64,000 nucleotides of DNA, taken from NCBI RefSeq assembly GCF_963855985.1, contig NC_087093.1:11291501-11355500 (forward strand), read 5' to 3'. Below the pieces are notes generated by a model. That model ran no database searches, had not been told where the DNA came from, and was given only the letters and a program-made list of their open reading frames with translations. Shown piece by piece: positions 25,466 to 37,600 of the stretch. Source of the stretch: Ostrinia nubilalis (Eukaryota; Arthropoda; Insecta; Lepidoptera; Crambidae). The position numbers and the translations under genes were made by a program. The stretch's first letter is position 1; each line of letters starts with the position of its first letter.

Positions 25466-25549
25466 AGTAGGTACTTATGAATGTATACAGATTGCGAATT
25501 GAACAAGAAGCGCCTTGTATTTCGAACTGCAGCTGCCTGGGGTTAACAC

Positions 25550-26145
25550 TCAATTCGTAAATTGAGGCGTCTAGTTTCAAATCCCGCTAAAACGATTTTG
25601 ATAAGATTTCGAGAAATTGAAAAAAACCGCTTATCCATATAGCTTTGGCCTTAGGCAAAAAAAAATATGATACGAATTATTATTGTCATCTGGCAATACT
25701 AACAGTAATTGCTATTTATCTTTAAATTAAATATAATTTGAATTATAATGAAAACTATTTTCATTTTGGCGTATTTTGTTACGAACATTCGGTTTTAGTG
25801 GGATTTGAAACGGACATGTTGTATTTTAGCGGAATTTGATAAGAACAAATTATGAAGCAAGCACGTTATGAAAAAATCTCCATACTGATTTCGCAGTCAC
25901 GTGACCAAAATACCGTGCTACCATTGGTCAATCAACTTTTAGAGGGTTTTGAAAGAAACGGACGGCGTTTTAGCGGAGTTTGTAACACAAACCGAATTTT
26001 AAGTGCTAGTTTAGTAGTCTTTTAGTGTATTTTGATCGAAAATAATTGAACAGTATGATGAGAAAATTGCAGTAGCATCATTTAGAGATATAAACAGAAA
26101 TTAGTTGCAGGAGCGTTTTAGCGGGTTTTGAAACTAGACGACTCA
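25550..26145. mobile_element. TIR element with repeated internal TTTTAGCGG motif
   Basis: The ends AATTGAGGCGTCTAGTTTCA and TGAAACTAGACGACTCAATT are inverted and extend into CCCGCTAAAACG / CGTTTTAGCGGG. Inside, TTTTAGTGGGATTTG, TTTTAGCGGAATTTG and TTTTAGCGGAGTTTG recur at spaced positions. No coding frame; target duplication unclear. Confidence 0.5.
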
Positions 26146-26964
26146 ATTATCGAATATATGAGAAATAAGTAAGTGGCTGTTTCGAAATGTTTGCCGATTC
26201 GTGCCTGCATACGTTTTGCAAGATAAACTAAATAGGCAATATTGCCAAATTGCAGCTGTTTATTGAATAAATGCATTATATTGCATTTTGCAATGTATGT
26301 CGCGTTGCCGAAATATTGGACTTTAATATCGAGACAAACGTGCTGTTAACGTATGTTATAATTTGTAAACATTATGTTGTAGGTGTACTCGTATGATATG
26401 ACTTCAGCGACCTTAATAGACAATAATAATATGAATTATTTATGTACTTATCATTATTACATAGCAGCCATTGTATCATACCAGCCCTTGAAAATATCGA
26501 TCGTGGTTTGAAGCCATATTCATTGTTCTGACTGAAACTATTAACTAATCAATGGCAAATGTACAGTCGATAGCATATCGGCTTTTTCAAATCAAAATAG
26601 GACTTATTACAATAACATTAAGATGCAACTATATTTATTGAGATGTGCTGTTACTTATACATATTATCTGTGGTAATAGGTTTTTTAATTAAATTAGTTT
26701 TGATATTAAGTAATGTGTTTTTTATAGTCAAGATTCTTTATTAACGTGTAGATGAATATTGTCACGTCCGCTGTCCTATAATTAAGATATCAAATTAGCG
26801 AATCTTTTTCTTTCCTCCTCTTGATATGTCAAAACTAATTTACTCTTTTGTATTGTCTTGTATCTTGTCTTTGATTATATTTTTGACGTCTATGAAAACG
26901 CTGTGTTTTCTTGCTAAAAAGTAAATAAAATCCCTATAACACATAAGCGCCCTCTGGTCCTGCG

Positions 26965-27454
26965 CAGTGTTGCCAGAAGGTTACTTTTGTAACCTTTTAG
27001 GTTACTTTTGAACTGCATTGGTTACTTTTAGGTTACACTAATGAAAAGGTTACTTTTAGGTGATTTTTCAGAAATTGTAGAATTAACTTTTACAGGTTAT
27101 TCAGTAAACAATATTAATAGTGACAATTTAAAAATTATGTCAAACTGCATTTAAACATGAATTTGATTTATTATTTGTTTAAAAAAATGAGTTTTAGCGA
27201 ATGTTTTTCGATAATAAAACGCAAATCCATGAAACGTTTTTATACGACCGGTCACTTTTCAGTCTTCATGGAATGGTCAAAATTTGAACGATTGATGATC
27301 AATTGTATTCATTTTCCATACATGAACAACTTTACACAATCGCTCCGCACCCCCCCCCCCCCCCCCCCCCGTATGAAGGTTACTTTTTATTCAAAAAGGT
27401 TACTTTTTTTTTATATTTCTGGTAATTTCTGACAAGACCCGACTGGCAACACTG
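26965..27454. mobile_element. Non-autonomous hAT element, 490 bp, 8-bp target duplication
   Basis: Terminal inverted repeats CAGTGTTGCCAG and CTGGCAACACTG (hAT-like) are flanked by GTCCTGCG on both sides (26957-26964 and 27455-27462). The interior carries repeated GGTTACTTTT words and a run of 21 C at 27350-27370. No transposase. Confidence 0.85.
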
Positions 27455-28310
27455 GTCCTGCGTGAGGCACAATCAATACCACAATATAGGTACTATAAGT
27501 ATAAAGATAAAATAAATAAAAAAAGTTCTAGACAATAAATAACAAAACAACTAACAAACTTAAATTATGATGTGACTATTAATAATGCCAGTTAATTATT
27601 TGTTATTTCTTCAAACGACAATTTGTGTTTGCGCGCCTAATTAGTACCTAAACAATCAAGAAAACGCGAATTATGAAATTACTTTAATTAAGCGACGACT
27701 GGTCCAACAGAATTTCCACTAATAACTATTATAGAGTAACTGGAGCACTTATAAATATTTTTATTGCGTAATATAAGTCTGGTTAATTGATTATAACTAA
27801 GTAGGTATATCTTGTTATAAACCAGTTTTAATAACTGCAAAACCGATAGGAACCAATCTTTAAAAGTTTGCGTCTGCGACTCTAGTTGCATAATCGTAAC
27901 ATCAAGTGCTTACTTACATAAAATGGCATAGTATAGTCACACAGAACACTTTCTAATTTTGTTATTTTCCATCTAAGAATTGGGTCAACCGAAATAAAAA
28001 GCATTTAAAAAGACGCAGAAATTAATGTACACAAGCGAAGACGGTAACTACGAAAAAAAAACACGTGAAAAAGAAAGTTCGAGTTGAGTCACACGATTTT
28101 GAGGGTAACTTAACACGTGGTTTGTTATTGTTTCGTGACTGGAGGAAAATACGCACTGAATAATATTTTTAATTTAAATTAATTATTGTGTTTATATTTA
28201 ACAAAAGCTCGTATTTGCCGCGTCACAATTTTATTTTTAAATAACTACCTTTAAATAAATTGTTATTAAAATAACTATTAATAATATAAGTTGTTTAATT
28301 ACATACTTAC

Positions 28311-28500
28311 TTTTTAATAAAACAGCGTTCCTCACTTGTCATCCCACTTAAACTAATTAAAAACAAAAGCTATCGACGCGCGAGTTTGAACGCGGATCGA
28401 GAATAGAAAGTGACACGGGCTCGCTCCGCCACCGACCGAGTAGCACTGGCGAGTAATGGCGATGCATGGCCCATTCATTCAATTGATACCTACTATGTTT
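28311..28500 (-). promoter_or_regulatory. Probable non-coding first exon / promoter island of the ABCG gene
   Basis: A GC-rich island in otherwise AT-rich DNA ends (minus strand) in AAAAA|GTAAGTATGT, a consensus 5' splice site at 28311/28310. The next good acceptor in this direction is the one at 21925 in front of the ABCG start codon. No coding potential of ABCG type lies in it; a 46-codon minus-strand ORF starting inside the island runs into the leader. The upstream limit is a guess because no clear initiator or TATA box is visible. This is an inference from splice signals and base composition. Confidence 0.5.
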
Positions 28501-30180
28501 TGATTTTATCAATGCGATGCGGGCACCATAAAAACACAATAACCTTTTTTTATTTAACCACAGTTTGAGCTATTGAATGCTTTATATTCTGTGAAATGGT
28601 ACTGCAACGATGAAGAGATATTTTAGTTATAAATCATTAATTAGGTTATCCGATTTTCAATTTTTTTACCATTTCATAGAATTTTAATGAAAGCTAAAAT
28701 TATTTATGTTTCAGATATTTTCGAAGTCAAGCAATAAAATGAAAATGAATGAAACCCAACAGTAGGTAAATATTATATTGTATAAAAAAAAAAATTAACA
28801 AATAACAAAAAGTCGTGCTTTCAATATGCAAAGAAGGGGTTAAAAATATCGGTTTAATAAATATGTGTCAACTGAAACAATGGCATCAATACACTGGAAA
28901 GTTTTGAAGCTACTTTCACCAAATTTGCTCTTAAACCTGGTTGTAAGAAGGCTAAGGAAGGGCACTATTGAAAGAAAGAAAGATAAAATGTAGGTTTAGT
29001 ACCAAACATTAAATAAACTGGCTTAAGTTTTCATGTCTATATGTACGGACGGCGGCACATTAACCTGTAGGTAACTTTATGTAGGTACTTAGTTGTGATA
29101 GGAGCTATTTTGGGACAACATTTATAATTTCACGTGCAGGCGACTGTACTATCAAATGCAACAGTTATTTTTATTAGACTAGCATCGTGGTTTGATAAAA
29201 ACAATACAAATAAAACAGAACAGCTAGCGGCTGCGCGTGCGCCGTGCAACGAAATACCGGTTTAGTAAATATTTGTAGTAGGGCTGTCAAGAGTAAAAGT
29301 TATTTTATTAATTTAAAAAACTTTTATTCAAAATGAAATAAATGTTTGACAGTGTCTTTCAAAGCTTAGTACCTACCTATTTCGTATTTAAAAAAATCTA
29401 AATATGGTTTTTATAAAATATTTATTTATTTATTCATTTATTGCACATAAATAGGTACATCGTATATTGTTAGGTACATACTATGTACTGACATACAAAT
29501 GCACACCCGGTTGGATACAGCAATGTTTATTTATTTTATTTATTAAGACAGCCAACAAGATATTTTGTATAATAAATCTAGTACAGTGGTCAAATTATTT
29601 ATGCATATTCAACATTGTCTTTTGTTTAGTTGACATTGACAAGCCTTATCAACCCTACCACTGTATACCTTCGGGTGAGTTTTTTAGGTCACAATGAAAG
29701 ATCGTAAGCCTTTTTTTTTAAATAGTAATCCGATAAACATAGTAAGCTACTAGCGCACTGCTACTGAGTGGAACAATACAAGGGCGTTCGTCATAGCTTA
29801 TTTATAAATAAATATTATTAAGATAAATTCCCATTGTTTTAATTAGCTATCACAGTATCTCCGTACAGGAAAATTATCATAATTTAACATTTATTATAAA
29901 TATTATTTTGTTATGAAATTATCTGTAAAACTGTGTGAAATCTAAGCCAATGTTAATACCTAAGTGCTAATTACTAATTAACTTTTAAAACTATGTTGCG
30001 GATGAGCGTATGTAGGTCATGAATGAAGGTAGAGTCAGCAGTGTTCATTTTACAGTGAAACGTTTAGTCTAACTAACGATGATAGATTTCAGAATTCAGC
30101 ATTTATTTTATTTTTCTTTATTCAGAAAACCACAGCTCTTAATAATATGGCAAACAGGTATTCTTATCTATCTTCTTATC
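28501..30180. other. Intergenic DNA without recognisable features
   Basis: AT-rich, with a long A run at 28783-28792. No exon or repeat end that I can support. Confidence 0.4.
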
Positions 30181-30450
30181 TATAACAGCCTTTTGGGGGT
30201 TCGCCTTCGAACATAGGCCTCCTCTTCAACCCTCGACCGACTTCTGTCTCTGGCCACTTGCATCCAGCCGACCTGCTGCCGGATGTCGTCTATCCACCGT
30301 TTAGTTAGGCGGTCTTCCCCTGCCGCGGGTGTTGTTGCGGGGTCTCCATTCCAGGGTCTTTCTGGCAAAGCGATCTTAGTTCATCCGTGCAATGTGCTCT
30401 GTCCAACTCCATTTACGGTTCTCAATCTCTTCCACCACGTCGCTGACCCG
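30181..30450 (-). pseudogene. Non-LTR retrotransposon RT 3' remnant (family B)
   Basis: The minus strand encodes KRWIDDIRQQ and VARDRSRSRVEEEAYVRR, with upstream text for the AR..QDRFARKTLEWRP-type segment interrupted by indels. Same family as 60985-61375, distinct from the RTE pieces. Confidence 0.65.
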
Positions 30451-31141
30451 CGTCTTTTCTCTGATCCACTCGTGTCTTTTGTGATCTTTCTTATAGTACT
30501 TTTTATTCATTCAAGTGGGCACTTTAATTCCACCTATAAAGATGAGTAATTCCCGCTAGACTTTCTCGCCTCACCTTGATCTCAAACTCTTTAGGTCTAT
30601 TAGTAGTTGTTAACACTTTGCTACTTGTTTTACGAACACTCAAGTATCATTTTATGACAGTCCGTTCACTTGAAGAGCCTACTCATCGTGCTAAACACAG
30701 AAGCAAACTTAGTGGTACATTAACAAAAATTAACGTAATAATTGTGTTAGCACTTTATTATCCGTTATATTAAGTATAATGCGGTTAGTATTCACATAGC
30801 GTGATATAATAACTGCGTTATGTAGTTAATGTAGTTCTATTTATAGGCTCAGGCTCTCAAATTCAACCTGCAACTTTTGGTAGATAAAATAGAGTCAAGT
30901 CTGTGATTGCAATAATTATTGAAAACGATAGTTACTTATTTAATTTTTTTAATTGATTAACTTACAATTAATTTAAACTAGCCAATAACAGGCATGGACA
31001 TGAATATATACCTACTTGAATTTGGAATTATTGAGTGTCTTTTCACAACGCGGCAGGAGTTGTTCAAGGAAACATTTTCCTGAAGTTTGTCGAAGTCACA
31101 CACCCATAAAGAAAACTTGTCTTTTTTACTCCTGCTAAATA

Positions 31142-32478
31142 GTCCAGTAGAATTAGCTTTTAAATCGGAAATAATTCCTACAAAAGATTTTATTGTTTTA
31201 ATGGCTTCATTGGTTGCCCATTAAGACTCTCCTAAGTTTTCGACTTCGACGGAGTTGTGCTTAAGTGGTGGGGGCCCCCGAAAGAGGCATTTTTTCGGTT
31301 TTCCGGTTATACCGCGTAAAGGACTTACCCTATCAAAAAGTGGTCTTCATGACGGTTGAAGGGCACTTAATCCTGCATTGAATAAGACCTAATTCATATG
31401 TTTTGGACAAACCGTTCTCGCGCTAAAGTTCGGCAAAGTAGAAAATATACGTATAATTAATGACCCTCTCCATGTCCAATGGTTTGTTACCCACAGGCTT
31501 CCAAGTCTTGAAAAGGGCCACCTCAACCAGTGTAACCCTATCAAGGCTTACGAGCTTGATGCACCTATCCTTGTTCGTCCCAGCCGTTCCTTAACTGCGG
31601 TTGCTGCACCTCTTCCTGGCACTCACCTGAACGACTCTGTGTTACCTACTGTGGCTGCCCCTCTTCCTTGTATCCTCCTGCATGACTACGTTGCCTAGCC
31701 GTATGCCTGGTCTAAGGTTCGACGCCAAAAATCAACAACAACAAGTTCATATTAAAACGCTGAAGAGTTTTTTGTTTGTTTGTTTGAACGCGCTAATCTT
31801 AAGAATTGCTAGTTTGATTGAAATCATTATTTTTGTGTTGAATAGCTCATACATTGAGAAAGGCTATAGGATATATACAATCACTCTACGACTAATAGAC
31901 CAGGCATATGGCTAAGCAATGAAATCGTACAGGAGGGTACAAGGAAGAGGGGCAGCCACATTAGGTAACACAGAGTCGTTCAGGAGAGTGCCAGGAAGAG
32001 GTGCAGCAACCGCAGTTAAGCAACGGCTGGGACGAACAAGGATAAGCGAATCAAACTCGTGAGCCTTGTTAGGGTTACACTGGTTAAGGCGACCCTTTAC
32101 AAGGCTTGGAAGCATGTGGGTAACCAGCCATTGGACGTGGAGAGGGTCATTAATTATACGTATATTTTCTACTTTGCCGAACTTTAGCGCGAGAACGGTT
32201 TGTCCAAAACATATGAATTTGGTCTTATTCAATGCAAGATTAAGTGCCCTTTAACCGTCATGAAGACCACTTTTCGATAGGGTAAGTCCTTTACGCGGAA
32301 TAACCGGAAAACCGAAAAAACGCCCCTTTCGGGGGCCCCCACCACTTAAGCACAACTCCGTCGAAGTCGAAAACTTAGGAGAGTCTTAATGGGCAACCAA
32401 TGAAGCCATTAAAGCAAAAAAATCTTTTGTAGGAATTATTTCCGATTTAATCAATTTTTGTGTTTAATTCTACTGGCC
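31142..32478. mobile_element. 1.34-kb TA-flanked giant inverted-repeat element
   Basis: Arms 31142-31714 and about 31896-32478 are inverted copies with scattered differences, separated by about 180 bp. Ends GTCCAGTAGAATTA and TAATTCTACTGGCC are bordered by TA (31140-31141, 32479-32480). The right arm keeps a 106-codon minus-strand frame (32232-31912); the equivalent in the left arm is broken. No recognisable transposase. Confidence 0.75.
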
Positions 32479-33267
32479 TAAAAAATACACTCGTGAACAA
32501 AACTCAAATTGTCACCAAACTTCTGTTTTAATGTGCATTGGAAGTCTGCTTCCCGAATTTGCGTCCAACTTTTAAGCCGGAACCCCGTAACTTGCAAACA
32601 AATAATTTACGGGATAAAGTTATGATTTACGGAGTGCGAACGTGAAGGGAATTATTATTTGAATATCAAAGGGTTGGTTATTAGTTCAATTCAAATATTT
32701 GCTCGTTTATAATAATACTTTTGACAGCTAAAATTGATAAGACTTGGCGAATAGAATAATTTTTGGAAACTAGGTAACGTATTCTCTTAGTACTTACCTA
32801 GTATTAATTATGACCTTTTTGGTTATATTGTAGTTATGTATTAGTATGTATTATTGTACAATAATTGTTGGTAAACCAATAAATAAAATAAAATAAAAAT
32901 ATTCTTATACTCGTACTATGGATTGGAGCTGGCTGGAAATTTTAGCTTCACAAAAGTTTACCAGTTTTACTAAGAAAAGTAATAACATGATGCGTTTTAT
33001 GTCTTATTATTTTGTTTACTACACTGACCTTCTGATAAAAAGCTTTTTGCACTTACACCCTTATCTGTGTATGAATGTATAATGTTTTTTTACGTTATTC
33101 GTAACAATCATACAGTCAACCAAGATATCTTATTATGTACATAACTGCATTGAGAGTACTTCAATTAGTGTCAATAAAATAAAATAAAAATCTGTTCTAC
33201 ATGAAGTCCATAAATACATTTAAACTTACATTATAAAAAAAATATTCCTTTATTGCCTTTATCCTAA

Positions 33268-33383
33268 TGCCCGTTTTCACCACCAATCCCTAATTTTTAA
33301 ATGACCCCTATTATAACTAAATTCCTGTTATGTGTTACCATAGGGGTCACTTAAAATTTAGGGATTGATGGTGAAAACGGGCA
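33268..33383. mobile_element. PIF/Harbinger-like MITE, copy 1 (116 bp), TAA duplication
   Basis: Inverted arms TGCCCGTTTTCACCACCAAT and ATTGATGGTGAAAACGGGCA, direct TAA at both sides (33265-33267, 33384-33386). Trinucleotide TWA duplications are typical of PIF/Harbinger. Sister copy at 61676-61789. Confidence 0.75.
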
Positions 33384-33456
33384 TAAATCTCCTTCGATCC
33401 CTGTAGCATACATTCATATTTAGCTTAGCTGGGTTAGCGGGCATCTTATCTTGTCT

Positions 33457-33650
33457 TACTAATATTATAAATGCGAAAGTTTGTATGGATGTCCTGGATG
33501 TTTGTAACTCTTTCACGCAAAAACTACTAAACGAATTCTGATGAAACTGTACAGTATTATTGTTTATAACCCAGAATAACATAAGGCTATCATAGACGAT
33601 CTGTGACAAAGTAAATTTCACGCGGGTGAAGTCGTGGGCAAAAACTAGTA
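33457..33650 (-). repeat. Retroposon tail, minus orientation
   Basis: Complement of the 4161-4362 copy: it reads ACTAGTTTTTGCCCACGACT, ACAGATCGTC and GCATTTATAATATTAG on the minus strand. Confidence 0.6.
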
Positions 33651-34614
33651 AAGTAATAAAGTCAATGTCCATGGTTGTACAAAACCACACTTTCTAGAGT
33701 TGTATTGTAGACAAAAATGTAGAGAAGATTTACCAGTAGCAAGTAGGTAATGGGCATAGACGGTGTGACAACAGTTAGGCAAATCGTTTATTGCGCATTT
33801 AACAAAATGTCAACATGTCAATGTCAACTACATTAGGACAAAACTATGAACTATGGTGTGTTGTTATCAACATTAGCCAGCAATACTTTGCACATCTGTA
33901 CGAATTGTAAAACGTATAAAAGTTTATATTTTATACAGGGTGTTAGGTAAATGGGTATATGAGCCGACACTAGCCCATGTTAAATGCATATAAATGGTTT
34001 GGTGAAGTCAGAAAATTGATAACATCATTTTAATTATTTTAATTTTCATATAAATCTGATTTTATAAATTTTATTTTGTATGAACATTTAAAAAATTAAA
34101 ATGATGACATCAAATTTCTGTCCTTCAGCACTGGCCTGTTTCTTGTCCCGAAACAGTGGTAGGGTTATTAATACTGGGAAGTGTTAAAGTGCTTTTTAAA
34201 AACCTACTTGCAAAAATAAAATAAGTTTTATGAATTTTTAATCCACAACACTAGAAATAATGGTTGGTCCTACTATCTTTAAATGCCAACCTAATAAGCC
34301 TAAGCCTAATTTCTTTACATATAATTTGGAAATAAACCGAAACTTTTTAATGAAAAAAGTTACCAAATTATTATAATAACATAACAGCCACTCAGGTGAC
34401 CTTTTTAATTTCATAGACAGTAAAACATCAGAACTTCCGGACATTTGACATTGTTCGCCATATCCCGTATTAACGTTAATTTGCGCCCCAATTAAAAAGC
34501 ATGTGTCGTGGAAACTCCATATTCGCGAGTGGACACAGTGTGTCGCGACAGCCGGGTGAAATATCACGGGCTCCTAATTTTTGTGAATATTAAATATGAG
34601 AAATTAGGCACAAA

Positions 34615-37600
34615 ATGAAGTGGGTATTCTACGTAGTCGTCTTTGTTTACATGTTCTACAGAGCAGGTATGTAGACTGAAAAAACTTTTGCAAAGTTATT
34701 AGAAGGAGATTTTTTTTAGTGTTTAGTTTTTGTCTAAAATAGAAAGACAGTTTGATTTTTGTGTTTGACATTTTCATAGATTTTGAAAAGAAAACGTGTA
34801 TTTATACTGGTTTATAGGTAGAAACTGTTATAACTAATTTCTCTGTACATTTAGGTACCACATTGTTTTGTTAAGATGATAATGGAAAATTCCTGTTTCA
34901 GTTTATGGCGCTAAAGTCAAGGAAATAAATAGTCTATCAGTTGATCCCGTAGAGTATGAAAAATATGGGAATTACTTTCTGCCCGGTTCGGTCAAAACGA
35001 TAGCTTGTAAATATTCGAATAAAAATCAACAGGTAAGTTTATCGGCATTCGTCGAAATTGCTAGTGGAATTTAAACGTGGTTAATGATCCAGAATATCAG
35101 TACATCCAATGTCCTTTAATGGTTAATTTTAGGAAATTATACAAGCCCCAAAAGCTTTTTTTTCAGTTACTATAGTAATGAGATTCTGTTCTGTTTTAAG
35201 GTGGAATGGATAGATCCTTCAGGCAAGCCTATATCTCAGGTAAAAACGAACAGGATTTTTGCGCAAAAGCATCTCTCCCAGATGCTTCATGGAGACAGGA
35301 TACCGTCCCTGCTCCTGGCTTTCACAGACGCCTGGGTGGAGGACAGCGGCGAATACGAGTGCCGGTCTGGAGACTTGTCTGAGACGATATCTATTTGTGT
35401 CATTGGTGAGTAAAAAAATAATGGAAACCTCCTTCGTTTTTAAAGTCAGTCAATGAGAAACTTGCTCAAGTCAAGAGATACAGAATAATAATAAGTAGGT
35501 AGGTACTGCGTAGTAGAGACTGTAAAAGATAATTCAAACATGAATTTCCAAATAAATTCACGCCTGTCATCACAGGGCGGAATCCATTCTTGAGTTAGAT
35601 TTGGGTTTGAGTGTCTCGTCATTTCCGAATACGACCCTAAAATTGGCAATATTTTGCCATGTTTTGTAGTGTATATGATAGATAATAATAATTGTCACAT
35701 ACTGTTTTTTGTGCGTATGAATTATACTAATGTAGACCTAAAAACTCGTAACCTTTAGTGTTGTTCTGATCCTGAAAATAAGCTTACATTGTGTTACATA
35801 ATGACTAAACTATCGAAATATCGACCTCATCTTCTACTATCACATTTTAGACCCCCTAACATTCGTGGATACTCCAGCTGAAGTCAGTGTGGACGAGGGT
35901 CGATCTTACACGCTGACGTGCGAGGCGAGGGGACAGCCTGAGCCCAGGCTCGTTTGGACATGGAATGGAGAGGAAATCGCAGGTAATTAAAGATTTTTAT
36001 AATGTGTTTCATCATCATCTACATCCACTGCTGAATATAGGCCTCGCCCAATGATTTCTATTATAGATAAGCTGGTTGGTAGCAACCTAATTCATCTAGC
36101 GCCTTCCTGCCAATTTTATGAGGTCATCTCTCATCAATTAGTTTGCGACCACAGATCACAGAAACTAAAGGGAGATGTGACAAGGGGGCGAGGTCGGTGT
36201 CGCAGCAATATGCCGAAAAACAGAACACATTGCTCATGAAAGCAATAATGACAACAGCGACGTCATAATGTAAATAGTTTACATTGCTTGCGTAGTACTA
36301 AAGATTATTCGAACGTTTAGTACTGAAACCGCAGTGGATAATGAGCACATATTTTGATTACTTTGTGTGTGTGAATTTCTAATGCGACACTGAGTTTCGA
36401 ACTCAGCGCATTAATTGGCATCTCTCTATATCTCTATGTTTGCGTCCTATTATAAGTACAGCCTAATATTTCCTAATGCTTTTCACTTCGGTGCTTTGAT
36501 ATAGGTACGGTTTTATAATTTCACATTAGTGAAGCCAGATTGTTATGCACTACAGACGATAACAACTCTACGAAGTACAAAGTGATGACGAAGTTCAACA
36601 ATCAGGGCTTCCAAGGGATGCTGACCGTGATGTCGGTAGAGGCGTCAGACGCCGGCGTGTACGCATGCGAGGCCATCCAGGAACACGAGGATATGGAGGA
36701 CTGCAGCGTCTCCAAGACCTGGAACATCACTATGAATGTCAATTGTGAGTATAAGTATAAGTCTGACCTACCTGAAGTCGCTAACCCAAACAACAAAAAC
36801 AGTTTGTAATTAACCTTAACACCACCACAATACACCACTTGGTAGCGTCCCCTTTATGCGACTTTGATGTGTAATTTTTTCGAAACATTATAATTTGACT
36901 CCATATAAGAAAAGTCATTTAGTGTCAGGTTTTGTAAACCTGCAGAAACCTTTTTTTGAAAAGAGGTTCATTATTAATTACTAATACATTTTGGATTACC
37001 TACTAGTACCTACAGCTTACAAAAACCAGCAAAAATGCTAATTATAGGCACACAAATTTAATTGCTTTACTGACTATTCACTTGGTAACAGCAATATGAT
37101 TTCGTTTACATAATAGGTGTGAGTACAAAAAGTTAAATAGTATGGCCTTCCTTAATTTGCGTAATTAATTAGTTCCTATTTTTAGATGCTCCTGTATTCG
37201 TGGATGGCAATGAAACGGTGTTATTCGCTAAAATAAACGACAGGTTAGTATCGATGTGAATTAGATATTTAAAAATAGCAATTTAATCTTATTTAACAAC
37301 ACTTTTTAACTTTCAGTGTCGAATTCGAGTGTGAAGCAAGCGGTTACCCCGTGCCTACATACAGATGGTTTTATGAGCTTCAAGAGCAAACATTATTGAA
37401 CTACCCTCCAGAAAAGGTCATATTATCGGACGATGACACAAAAAGCAAAGTGACCATAACTGCGAATGCACTGACTTATGGGGTCAAATACGTGTGCGAG
37501 GCGAAAAATAATTTTGGTGAAATGTCAAAAACTTTTTCTGTTCTGAAGTTAGAGAAGCCTAGAAAACCTAGTGAGGTACGAGTATGTAGCAAGTGTTTGG

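Larger units (their letters stand above)
21926..28310. other. Putative 5' UTR intron of ABCG, repeat-bearing
   Basis: Lies between the leader acceptor (21925) and the predicted non-coding exon (28311). It contains SINE/retroposon pieces (22995-23225, 25262-25465), a TIR element (25550-26145) and a hAT MITE (26965-27454). No exon seen. Confidence 0.4.
32481..34614. other. Upstream region of the plus-strand Ig gene
   Basis: Contains A-rich repeat ends (32820-32900, AATAAAATAAAATAAAA), the MITE 33268-33383 and a retroposon tail 33457-33650. No TATA box or initiator could be assigned upstream of ATG 34615. Confidence 0.4.

Noticed and set aside
27157..27432. 91-codon frame with a proline run
   Set aside because: Read through the 21-C tract of a non-autonomous hAT element.
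33935..34170. TACAGGGTGT start suggesting a mariner-like MITE
   Set aside because: No matching inverted end found downstream.
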